The notes under the pieces were generated by a model. The model did no database searches, was not told the DNA's origin, and saw only the letters and a list, made by a program, of their open reading frames with translations. Made by a program: the position numbers and the translations under genes. Shown here piece by piece: positions 56,915 to 64,000 of a DNA stretch of 64,000 nucleotides (position 1 is its first letter; every line of letters starts with the position of its first letter). Source of the stretch: Lysobacteraceae bacterium (lineage in GTDB: Bacteria > Pseudomonadota > Gammaproteobacteria > Xanthomonadales > Xanthomonadaceae); NCBI GenBank assembly GCA_003241895.1, contig QBLY01000007.1, forward strand, positions 1-64,000, given 5' to 3'.

Positions 56915-58711
56915 ATGCGTCGACTGATGTTGGTGGTGGCTTTGGGCGCGGCGCTGGCCGTGCCGGCGATGGCGATGGGCGCCCCGATGCAAGGAACTCA
57001 GGCGCAGGTGGCCGACCAGACGCGTGCCCTGCATGCCCTGTTCGAAGCCGACTGGCAGCGCAGCCTGGTCGACAACCCGCTGATGGCGACCTACCTGGGC
57101 GACCCGCGCTACGACGCAGCGCTTCCGAATGTTTCCAGCGCCGCGGTGAACAAGCAGCAGGACGCCACCCGGGCGTCGCTGGCCGCCCTGCTTGCCATCC
57201 CCCGCGACGCCCTGTCGCCGGCCGACCAGCTCAACCACGACATCTATCGCCGCCAGCTGGAAACCGACATCGCCGGCTTCGCTTTTCCCACCCACCTGAT
57301 GCCGGTGGACCAGCGCAGCGGGCCGCACCTGCTGGCCGTGCAGATGGCGCCGGCGCTTCGCTTCGAAACCGCCAAGGACTACGCCGACTGGATCACGCGC
57401 CTGCGTGGCTACGGCGCTTTCGTCGACCAGTCGATCGCCCTGATGCGCGAAGGCATTGCCGCCGGCTGGGTGCCGCCCAAGGCCGTGATGCAGCGCGTGC
57501 CGGCGCAGATTGCCGCGCAGCGCGCCGCCTCCATCGAGCAGAGCAGCTTCTTTTCACCTTTCCTGAAGATGGCCCCAGCCATTCCTGCGGACGAGCAGGC
57601 GCGCCTGCGTGCCCAGGCCAAAGCCGCCGTGGGCGAAGGGGTGCTGCCGGCCATCGCCCGCTTCGAAACCTTCTTCAACCAGACCTACCTGCCTGCGACG
57701 CCCGACTCGGTCGCCACCGGCGACCTGCCCAACGGCAAGGCTTACTACGACCACCTGGCGCGCAGCTACACCACCACCGACCTCACGTCCGACCAGATCC
57801 ACCAGATCGGGCTGGGGGAGGTGGCGCGCATCCGCGGCGAGATGGAAAAGATCAAGGCCGAAGTCGGCTTCGACGGCGACCTGGCGGCGTTCTTCACCCA
57901 CCTGCGCACCGACCCGAAGTTCTTCCACGCCACGCCCGAGGCGCTGCTGGCCGACTACCGCGCCATGAGCCGCCGCATCGACCCCGAACTGGTGAAAGTG
58001 TTCCGCACGCTGCCGCGCACGCCCTACGGCATCATCCCGATCCCGGCCGCCATCGCGCCCGACACCACCACGGCCTACTACCAGCGCCCGTCAGCGGACG
58101 GGCTGCGCGCCGGCTACTACTACGTGAACCTGTACAAGCCCGAGTCGCGGCCGCGCTGGGAAATGCTGGCGCTGTCGCTGCACGAGGCGGTGCCGGGCCA
58201 CCACCTGCAGATTTCGCTGGCGCAGGAAATGCCCGACCAGCCGATGTTCCGCAAGCAGGGCGGGTTCACCGCTTTCATCGAGGGTTGGGGCCTCTACGCC
58301 GAGCGCCTGGGCTATGACATGGACCTCTACGACGACCCCTACGACCGCATGGGCCAGCAGGCCTACGACATGTGGCGCGCGGTGCGGCTGGTGGTGGACA
58401 CGGGCCTGCATTCGAAGGGCTGGTCGCGCCAGCAGGCGATCGACTATTTCGCCGCCAATGCGCCCAAGGCCGAGCTCGACATCGCCAACGAAATCGATCG
58501 TTACATCAGCACGCCCGGCCAGGCGCTGGCGTACAAGATTGGCCAGCTCAAGCTCAGCGAGCTGCGCGTGCGCGCGAAAGCAAAGCTGGGCGATCGCTTC
58601 GACCTGCGCAGCTTCCACGACGCGCTGCTGGCCGACGGTGCGCTGCCGCTGTCGGTGCTGGAGCAGCGCATGGACGCGTGGATCGCGGCCGAAGAATCCA
58701 AGGCGCCATAG
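56915..58711 (+). CDS. DUF885 family metallopeptidase-like protein, exported
   Basis: A 598-residue protein with a signal peptide ending AMAMG. The bulk is helical (DUF885, PF05960), with LSLHEAVPGHHLQISLAQE as the zinc motif (H-E-x(4)-G-H-H) and GFTAFIEGWGLYAERLG as the second conserved segment, which supplies further metal and catalytic residues. The family acts as carboxypeptidases or dipeptidases of unproven specificity. The length is as expected. It is monocistronic and sits between two copies of a CAGAACGGG(G)TCAGG repeat. Confidence 0.85.
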   Translation: MRRLMLVVALGAALAVPAMAMGAPMQGTQAQVADQTRALHALFEADWQRSLVDNPLMATYLGDPRYDAALPNVSSAAVNKQQDATRASLAALLAIPRDALSPADQLNHDIYRRQLETDIAGFAFPTHLMPVDQRSGPHLLAVQMAPALRFETAKDYADWITRLRGYGAFVDQSIALMREGIAAGWVPPKAVMQRVPAQIAAQRAASIEQSSFFSPFLKMAPAIPADEQARLRAQAKAAVGEGVLPAIARFETFFNQTYLPATPDSVATGDLPNGKAYYDHLARSYTTTDLTSDQIHQIGLGEVARIRGEMEKIKAEVGFDGDLAAFFTHLRTDPKFFHATPEALLADYRAMSRRIDPELVKVFRTLPRTPYGIIPIPAAIAPDTTTAYYQRPSADGLRAGYYYVNLYKPESRPRWEMLALSLHEAVPGHHLQISLAQEMPDQPMFRKQGGFTAFIEGWGLYAERLGYDMDLYDDPYDRMGQQAYDMWRAVRLVVDTGLHSKGWSRQQAIDYFAANAPKAELDIANEIDRYISTPGQALAYKIGQLKLSELRVRAKAKLGDRFDLRSFHDALLADGALPLSVLEQRMDAWIAAEESKAP

Positions 58712-58729
58712 AAACAACAACCCGAACGA

Positions 58730-58786
58730 CAGAACGGGGTCAGGTTCGGTTCTTCCTTCAGAAGAACTGAACCTGACCCCGTTCTG
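58730..58786. repeat. 57-base near-perfect hairpin between convergent genes
   Basis: CAGAACGGGGTCAGGTTC (58730-58747) and its exact complement (58769-58786), with an inner stem GTTCTTC / GAAGAAC and a five-base loop. Apart from one G-T pair the 26-bp stem is complete. It can serve as a bidirectional terminator for the DUF885 and histone-like genes. The sequence looks like a repeat unit: a partial copy stands 1.9 kb upstream. Confidence 0.75.
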
Positions 58787-58795
58787 GTTTGGGCC

Positions 58796-59194
58796 TTACG
58801 CCTTTTTGGCGGCGGGTTTCCTGGCGGCGGCTTTCTTCGCAGGCGCCTTCTTGGCCGCCGGCTTGGCGGTGGCCTTCTTGGCCGCGACCTGCTTGGCCGT
58901 GGACTTCTTGGCGGCAGGCTTGGCGGCGGCGGTCTTGCGCTTGTTCACAACGTAGACCGCGGCGCCCACGGCCGCCAGGGCGGCGGCGGTGACGGCGGTG
59001 CCGACCGGATGCTTCCTCACGGCCTTGATGGCGGCGGCGCCGCCCTTTTTCGCGGCGGCCAGGCCGGCGCCGGCACCAACCAGCGCACTGGCCTTGCTGG
59101 TGAGGTCGGAATTCTTCCAGGCCTTCTTGGCCAGCGCGGTGCCGTCGTTCAACGTGGCCAGCGCGGTCGATACGATCTTGCTCGTCTTGCTCAT
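58796..59194 (-). CDS. histone H1-like Lys/Ala-rich protein
   Basis: A 132-residue basic protein. Residues 1-55 are a mixed helical part with [15 protein letters not shown]. Residues about 65-85 are hydrophobic ([19 protein letters not shown]), possibly a membrane helix. The C-terminal 45 residues are repeats of K-x-A-A-K and A-K-K-A-x-A ([24 protein letters not shown]), the histone-H1 or AlgP-like pattern that binds DNA. The combination of a membrane-like segment with the DNA-binding tail is unusual for a plain histone-like protein. GGAG before ATG 59194 fixes the start. Confidence 0.82.
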   Translation of the reverse strand: MSKTSKIVSTALATLNDGTALAKKAWKNSDLTSKASALVGAGAGLAAAKKGGAAAIKAVRKHPVGTAVTAAALAAVGAAVYVVNKRKTAAAKPAAKKSTAKQVAAKKATAKPAAKKAPAKKAAARKPAAKKA

Positions 59195-59289
59195 GATGGA
59201 CTCCGGAGGGATTGATAATTTCGGGATTGCCTGCTGCCTCGACAGCCTAACCCCAAACAGATGAACGGCGGTCACATCGCGGTCCGGCC

Positions 59290-61827
59290 TCAGGTCCCCC
59301 GCGGCTTGGCCCGATGGGTGGCGGCGGCGGTCCAGGGATCGTCCGGCCAGGGGTGGCGCGGGTAGCGGCCCTTCATTTCCTTGCGCACTTCGGGGTAGGT
59401 GTTGTGCCAGAAACTGCGCAGATCCTGGGTGACCTGCAGCGGTTTTCCGCCCGGCGAAAGCAGGTGCAGCGTCAGCGGCACCCGGCCGTCGGCAACGCGC
59501 GGGGTGTCGGCCAGGCCGAACAGTTCCTGCAGCTTCACCGCCAGCACCGGCGCCGCGCCCTGCGCGTACTCGATGCCGCGCTCCATGCCCGAGGGCACGG
59601 TGATGCGGCGCGGCGCCAGCGCGTCGAGCTTCTGCCGCAGCGACCAGTCCAGGCCTGATTTCAGGGCTTCGCCCAGCGCCTCCTCGTCCAGGGCGTCGAG
59701 CCGGGTCTTGCCGGTGAAAGCCGGCTTGAGCCACGCCTCGCGGCTGGCGAGCAGCGCGTCGTCGGACAGGTCGGGCAGGCCCAGCTCGGGCAGCCAGTCG
59801 CGCACGCAGCGGACGCGCTCGAGCCACTGGCGCAGGCCCGGTGTCCAGGGCAGCGCGTCCAGGCCCAGTTCGCCGACGGCGTCGCTGAGGGCCTGCGCGG
59901 CGAGCTTGGGGTCGGGGCGTCCGGCGGGTTTGCTTTCCAGCGTGATCTTGTCGAAACGGCGCTCGCGCCGCGCCACCAGGGCGCGCGCCGCCGGGTCCCA
60001 GCGCACGATGTCGCCTTCGAAGAAGCGCCCGGGGAAATCGCGCTGCAGCCGCGCTTCGTCCACCGGCGCGGCGCGCATCACCAGCGAGTCCTTGGCCTCG
60101 AAGCGCAGTTCGCTGGCGACGATCCACGGTTCGCCGTAAAGCGCGCTGTCGTCGAAGATCCGCGCCATGCGGCCGTTGGCCAGCTGGTAGCGGCGCGGCT
60201 CGGTGGGATGCTGGCGGGCGATGCGTTCGGGGAAGGCGTGCGCCAGCAGGTCGCCCAGCAGATGCGCCGGGGCATCGCGTGGCGGCAGCGCGTCACAGCG
60301 CAGGCGCCGGCGCCACTGCCTGCTGGCTGCGTCGATGGCGGCGAGCGCGCCGCGGTTGGCCTCGGGCGGGACGCGGCCGTGGCGCAGGGCCGCCAGGGCC
60401 TGCCAGCGGCTGGCGATGTCGTCTCGGCGGCCGCGCAGGGGGTCGCGGGCTTCCACCAGCGCAGCGAGGTCGCAGGCCAGCGCGCGCTCGACCGGATCGC
60501 GCGGCGCCTTGAGCATCGCCGCCAGCCGCGGATGCGTGCCCAGCGCCAACAGCTCGCGGCCGAAGGCGGTGATGCGGGCCGCCTCGTCCACCGCGCCCAG
60601 GCGCAGCAGCAGCTCCCGCGCCGCGCCCAGCGGGCCGGCGGGGGGAGCGTCCACGAAGCGCAGGGAGGACTCGCCCCAGGCGGCGAGCTCAAGCGCCAGG
60701 CCGGCCAGTTCGACCTGGGCGATTTCCGGCGTACGCATCGGCTCCAGGCGCTGCGAGGCCGGCCACAGGCGATAGCACCAGCCCTCGGCGACACGACCGG
60801 CGCGGCCGGCGCGCTGGTCGGCGGAAGCTTGGGATATGGCGACGGTTTCGAGCCGCGAGAAGCCCGAGTTCGGGTCGTAGCGCGGTTCACGCGCCTGGCC
60901 CATATCAATCACCACACGCACGCCGGGCAGGGTGACGGAGCTTTCGGCGACGTTGGTGGCCAGCACGATGCGGCGCCGGCCCTGCGGGTCCGGCGAGAGG
61001 GCGGCGGACTGCGCATCGACGCTGAGCTCGCCGTGCAGCGGCAGCAGCTGCACCGCGTCGTCTGCCGCCGCGCGTCTGGTCGCACCGGTGTCGGCGTCAT
61101 CAGAAAGATGCGCGAGCGCCTTGAGCGCATCGGCAATCTCGCGCTGCCCCGGCAGGAACACCAGCAGGTCGCCCGGATGCCGCGACAGCGCCTCGTCCAC
61201 GCAGCGCCGCAGCTGCGCGGTCAGCGGCTCGTCGCGGCGCGCGGGGAAGTGCGCGGTGGTGACGGGGAAGCTGCGGCCGGCGCTGGTGAGCCGCGGCGCA
61301 TCGAGGAAGCGCGCCAGCTTCTCGCCGTCCAGCGTGGCCGACATCACCACCAGCCGCAGGTCCTCGCGCAGCTGCGACTGCACGTCCAGCGCCAGCGCCA
61401 GGCCCAGGTCGCCGGCCAGGTGGCGTTCGTGGAATTCGTCGAACACGATCGCCGCCACGCCTTCCAGCGTCGGGTCGTCCTGGATCATGCGGGTGAGGAT
61501 GCCCTCGGTCACCACTTCCACCCGGGTGCGGGACGACACCCTGGACTCGAAGCGGATGCGGTAGCCGACCGTGTCGCCAGGCGCTTCGCCCAACTGCGCG
61601 GCCATGAAGCCGGCGGCGGCGCGCGCGGCCACGCGGCGCGGCTCGAGCATCAGGATCCGGCCGTCGCCGCGCCAGGGCGCCGACAGCAGGGCCAGCGGCA
61701 CCTGGGTGGTCTTGCCGGCGCCGGGTGGCGCCTCGAGCACCAGGCGCGGGTGCGCTTCAAGGCTGGCCAGCAGCCTGGGCAGCAGTTCGGCGATCGGGAA
61801 ATCGGGGCGCGTGGGTGTGTGGGTCAC
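59290..61827 (-). CDS. hrpB: ATP-dependent RNA helicase-like protein HrpB
   Basis: An 845-residue DEAH-type helicase. APPGAGKTTQVPLALL is motif I, AIVFDEFHERHL is motif II (DEFH), VVMSATLDGEKLARFL is motif III, and LLVFLPGQREIADAL and QRAGRAGRVAEGWCYRL are motifs IV-VI. The HA2/C-terminal HrpB-specific domain follows with DLLAHAFPERIARQ and the final PEVRKEMKGRYPRHPWPDDPW. Its job in bacteria is not settled, although RNA processing is assumed. The start is GTG at 61827, with TAGCCT six bases upstream (61834-61839), again the leaderless arrangement. It ends about 95 bases from the histone-like gene. Confidence 0.93.
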   Translation of the reverse strand: MTHTPTRPDFPIAELLPRLLASLEAHPRLVLEAPPGAGKTTQVPLALLSAPWRGDGRILMLEPRRVAARAAAGFMAAQLGEAPGDTVGYRIRFESRVSSRTRVEVVTEGILTRMIQDDPTLEGVAAIVFDEFHERHLAGDLGLALALDVQSQLREDLRLVVMSATLDGEKLARFLDAPRLTSAGRSFPVTTAHFPARRDEPLTAQLRRCVDEALSRHPGDLLVFLPGQREIADALKALAHLSDDADTGATRRAAADDAVQLLPLHGELSVDAQSAALSPDPQGRRRIVLATNVAESSVTLPGVRVVIDMGQAREPRYDPNSGFSRLETVAISQASADQRAGRAGRVAEGWCYRLWPASQRLEPMRTPEIAQVELAGLALELAAWGESSLRFVDAPPAGPLGAARELLLRLGAVDEAARITAFGRELLALGTHPRLAAMLKAPRDPVERALACDLAALVEARDPLRGRRDDIASRWQALAALRHGRVPPEANRGALAAIDAASRQWRRRLRCDALPPRDAPAHLLGDLLAHAFPERIARQHPTEPRRYQLANGRMARIFDDSALYGEPWIVASELRFEAKDSLVMRAAPVDEARLQRDFPGRFFEGDIVRWDPAARALVARRERRFDKITLESKPAGRPDPKLAAQALSDAVGELGLDALPWTPGLRQWLERVRCVRDWLPELGLPDLSDDALLASREAWLKPAFTGKTRLDALDEEALGEALKSGLDWSLRQKLDALAPRRITVPSGMERGIEYAQGAAPVLAVKLQELFGLADTPRVADGRVPLTLHLLSPGGKPLQVTQDLRSFWHNTYPEVRKEMKGRYPRHPWPDDPWTAAATHRAKPRGT

Positions 61828-61833
61828 CCCGCT

Positions 61834-61839
61834 AGGCTA
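61834..61839 (-). promoter_or_regulatory. -10 element for a leaderless hrpB transcript
   Basis: TAGCCT on the minus strand, six bases before GTG 61827. Shares its spacing with the other candidate leaderless starts of the window. Confidence 0.4.
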
Positions 61840-63015
61840 GAGAGCGCGACCCCTGCCGTCGAGCGTGGGGCGCGGCTTGGCCTGCACGGGTTTGCGCAGC
61901 GGCACGATGGCCGGGCTGCGCAGCTTCGGATTGGATCGGGTGTAGCGCACGAAATCGAGCTGCTGCAGGCAAAGCCCTTCAAGGGCCGTCAGATCGTCGC
62001 GCATCAGGCCACCGTTGCCGGCCACGGCGATGATGCCGCTGCTGCCGTTCTGCCAGTCCACCCACGGCGTGAAACCAAACGCGCCCGGGCTGGACACGCG
62101 GTAGGTGGCGCCCCACGCGTCGCGCGCTTCGACCCATTGGCCGATGCCGTAGCCGAAATCGTAGTCGGACACCGGCGTAAAGGCGATCACCAGGCCCACG
62201 GTGCGGTCGAGCGCCATGGCGGCCAGGGTGTCGGCGCGCAGGAAGGATTGGCCTTGGTGCAGGCCGCCGGCGAGCAGCATGTCCAGCACTCGGCCGTAGT
62301 CGTCCAGCGTTGAACGCGCGCCGCCGGCGATGCGCGGATTGGTGTTGCGAACGTAGCCGAAACGAGCGCCACTCGTATTCCAGTCGGTATCGGTGAGGCC
62401 TAGCGGAAGCACCATCTGCGCGATGAAGAGATCGTCCCAGGCCTGCCCGGTGGCGAGCTCGGCCATGGCGCCCGCCACCTGCATCGAATTGCCGCCGTAG
62501 GCGAAAACGGTGCCCGGTGGCGACGCAAGGGGTAGCGCCAGGATCTCGCGCGCGCAGGCCTGCAGCGTCTTCTGGCGGTCTGCGAGGCAGGGCCGTTCGG
62601 CCGCGAACATGCCGCTGGTATGCGAGAACAGCTGACCCAGGGTGATCGGCCGCATCGCCGCCGACGCCTCGGGGAAGAACTCGCCCACCGTGCTGTCCCA
62701 GCGCAGATCGCCGCGCTCGACCAGCCGCGCCAGGGTCAGCGCCGACAGCCACTTGCTGGCTGAAGCGATCGCCAGCCGTTCGTCGCCGGTGTAGCCGCCG
62801 TAGGTTTTCCGATGCACCACGCCCGCGCCGCTCGCCAGCCTGATGGACGCCCCCGGGAGCCGATACCTGTCGACCAGCCGCTGCGCCTGGGCGTCCACCG
62901 GTGCCAAGTCGTGGGCGGGTCGCGCGGGCGTGAGGCCCGGCGCGGCCAGCCCCACCACCAGGGCCAAGGCGAAACCGGCGGCGCGCCAAGGAGTAGAGCG
63001 TTCAGTTGCGGGCAT
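61837..63015 (-). CDS. serine hydrolase (class C beta-lactamase fold), exported
   Basis: A 392-residue protein with a signal peptide ending near LAAPG. IASASKWLSALTLARLVERG holds S-x-x-K with nucleophile Ser85 and Lys88. FAYGGNSMQVAGAMAE stands where the second motif (Y-x-N) lies and reads Y-G-G, as in many non-lactamase members. The domain (PF00144) belongs to penicillin-binding-protein-like esterases and peptidases. AGAGGA before ATG 63015 fixes the start; the frame runs 12 codons further. Peptide, ester or amide substrates are all possible. Resistance to beta-lactams is not implied. Confidence 0.85.
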   Translation of the reverse strand: MPATERSTPWRAAGFALALVVGLAAPGLTPARPAHDLAPVDAQAQRLVDRYRLPGASIRLASGAGVVHRKTYGGYTGDERLAIASASKWLSALTLARLVERGDLRWDSTVGEFFPEASAAMRPITLGQLFSHTSGMFAAERPCLADRQKTLQACAREILALPLASPPGTVFAYGGNSMQVAGAMAELATGQAWDDLFIAQMVLPLGLTDTDWNTSGARFGYVRNTNPRIAGGARSTLDDYGRVLDMLLAGGLHQGQSFLRADTLAAMALDRTVGLVIAFTPVSDYDFGYGIGQWVEARDAWGATYRVSSPGAFGFTPWVDWQNGSSGIIAVAGNGGLMRDDLTALEGLCLQQLDFVRYTRSNPKLRSPAIVPLRKPVQAKPRPTLDGRGRAL

Positions 63016-63111
63016 GCGGATGTCCTCTGGCCTACAGCATAACCAACGCACGGCTGCGACCGCGGTTGACCCGCCCGGTTACCATCATGGCCTTCACCGC
63101 GTGAGGCCTGC

Positions 63112-63912
63112 ATGGACCTGATCGACATCGGCGCCAACCTGGGCCACGAGAGCTTCGACCACGACCTGGACGCCGTGCTTGCGCGCGCCGCCGACGCGGG
63201 CGTGGCGCAGCTGGTGGTCACCGGCGCCAGCCGGGCCGGCGCGGTGCGCGCGCTGGAAATCGCCCGCGCCCATCCGGGCCGCCTGTTCGCCACGGCCGGC
63301 GTGCATCCGCACCATGCGGTGGAATACACCGACGAGGCCGACGCGCAGATGCGCGCGCTGCTGGCGCATCCCGAGGTGGTGGCCGTGGGCGAATGCGGGC
63401 TGGACTTCCACCGCGACTTTTCGCCGCGGCCGGCGCAGCGCAGCGCCTTCGAGCGCCAGCTGCAGATCGCCGCCGACACCGGCCTGCCGCTGTTCCTGCA
63501 CCAGCGCGATGCCCACGCCGACTTCATGGCGATGATGAAGAACTTCGACGGCCGGATCGGCCCGGCGGTGGTGCACTGCTTCACCGGCACGCGCGAGGAG
63601 TGCTTCGACGCGCTCGACGCCGGCTATTTCATCGGCATCACCGGCTGGCTGTGCGACGAGCGCCGCGGCCAGCACCTGCGCGAGTTCGTCAAGGACATCC
63701 CGGCCGACCGCCTGATGGTGGAAACCGACGCGCCCTACCTGCTGCCGCGCACCGTGCGGCCGATGCCCTCGCACCGCCGCAACGAACCGATGTACCTGCG
63801 CCATATCGTCGAGGAGCTGGCGCGCGACCGCGGCGAAGCTTTCGAAACCACCGCCGCTGAAACCACTGCCGCCGCCGCCGCGTTCTTCCGGCTGCCCGCT
63901 CGCCGCGCATGA
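63112..63912 (+). CDS. tatD: TatD family metal-dependent hydrolase
   Basis: A 266-residue protein. LIDIGANLGHESFDHDLDAV is the N-terminal strand (TatD itself has D-I-G-x-N-L where relatives have D-x-H-x-H), FATAGVHPHHAVEYTDEAD, VAVGECGLDFHRDFSPR with the metal Glu, LFLHQRDAHADF, VVHCFTGTREE and VETDAPYLLPR complete the metal and catalytic residues. It is a 3'-5' DNase/RNase linked to DNA repair and RNA quality control. E. coli TatD has 260 residues. The start at ATG 63112 is about 60 bases from the divergent serine hydrolase. Confidence 0.9.
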   Translation: MDLIDIGANLGHESFDHDLDAVLARAADAGVAQLVVTGASRAGAVRALEIARAHPGRLFATAGVHPHHAVEYTDEADAQMRALLAHPEVVAVGECGLDFHRDFSPRPAQRSAFERQLQIAADTGLPLFLHQRDAHADFMAMMKNFDGRIGPAVVHCFTGTREECFDALDAGYFIGITGWLCDERRGQHLREFVKDIPADRLMVETDAPYLLPRTVRPMPSHRRNEPMYLRHIVEELARDRGEAFETTAAETTAAAAAFFRLPARRA

Positions 63913-63936
63913 CCCCGGCTCGCTGGGGGCGTCGGA

Positions 63937-64000
63937 TCAGCTGCGCAGGCCCACGCCGCGCTTGAGCAGCCACAGTGCCAGGGCCGACAGGCTGACCACG
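63937..64000 (-). CDS. C-terminal end of a membrane protein (partial)
   Basis: The last 20 residues of a minus-strand frame that continues past the window edge: VVSLSALALWLLKRGVGLRS-stop. It is a hydrophobic helix followed by a basic end, as at the C-terminus of many permeases. No family can be named from so little. It converges on tatD with 24 bases between the stops. Confidence 0.5.
   Translation of the reverse strand, partial: VVSLSALALWLLKRGVGLRS

Overview
The window is high-GC, gene-dense chromosomal DNA that looks like a member of the Xanthomonadales (Lysobacter/Luteimonas-like). The pointers are the monomeric NADP isocitrate dehydrogenase, the recC-recB-recD order, a Ser/Thr kinase paired with an anti-sigma-less ECF factor, a YtrA-type gntR-ABC operon, a MASE1 sensor and many small lipoproteins. 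This placement is inferred from gene content, not from a marker gene. I see no rRNA, tRNA, CRISPR array or intact insertion sequence.

Layout. 1-4.2 kb: tail of a broken gene, a TraB/GumN protein, a coiled-coil protein, an LCAT-like lipase lipoprotein and a shrunken Old Yellow Enzyme relic. 4.3-8.8 kb: an alpha/beta hydrolase, an I78 protease inhibitor, and a TPR Ser/Thr kinase convergent with its probable ECF sigma factor. 8.8-11.4 kb: a tightly overlapped operon of a universal stress protein and two L,D-transpeptidase-type proteins, the larger with a degenerate second domain. 11.6-12.5 kb: an MpaB-type oxygenase. 12.5-14.2 kb: a lower-GC insert with a DUF998 membrane protein and a small orphan protein that may be SRA-like. 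14.2-18.6 kb: a NYN/OST-HTH RNase, a phosphoribosyltransferase, a vWA protein and two BON proteins around a glycine-rich protein. 18.8-20 kb: an Xre/RES toxin-antitoxin pair with a doubled operator. 20-28.7 kb: recCBD. 28.7-32.9 kb: a DUF11 secreted protein, a MASE1 protein whose kinase motifs are lost, and a cytochrome c5.

33-41.4 kb: an ExeM-type nuclease, a hydrolase, zapE, a GT-C-like membrane protein, an M20 amidohydrolase, queF and a lipoprotein. 41.5-46.4 kb: icd and katG. 46.6-48.4 kb: an alpha/beta hydrolase and a methyltransferase carrying a lipobox. 48.5-53.9 kb: a gntR-ABC ATPase-permease-S9 peptidase operon behind a palindromic operator. 53.9-54.3 kb: an amidohydrolase relic. 54.4-64 kb: an ABC exporter, rluE, a DUF885 metallopeptidase flanked by repeats, a histone H1-like protein, hrpB, a serine hydrolase, tatD and the end of a membrane protein.

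Most genes are housekeeping or envelope functions. The points most worth following are a recurring hexamer-N6-start-codon arrangement that suggests leaderless transcripts for seven or eight genes, the catalytically dead MASE1 kinase, the double operator of the toxin-antitoxin pair, the small insert with the orphan protein, the peptide-type ABC/S9 operon, and two genes reduced to their two ends by internal deletion.
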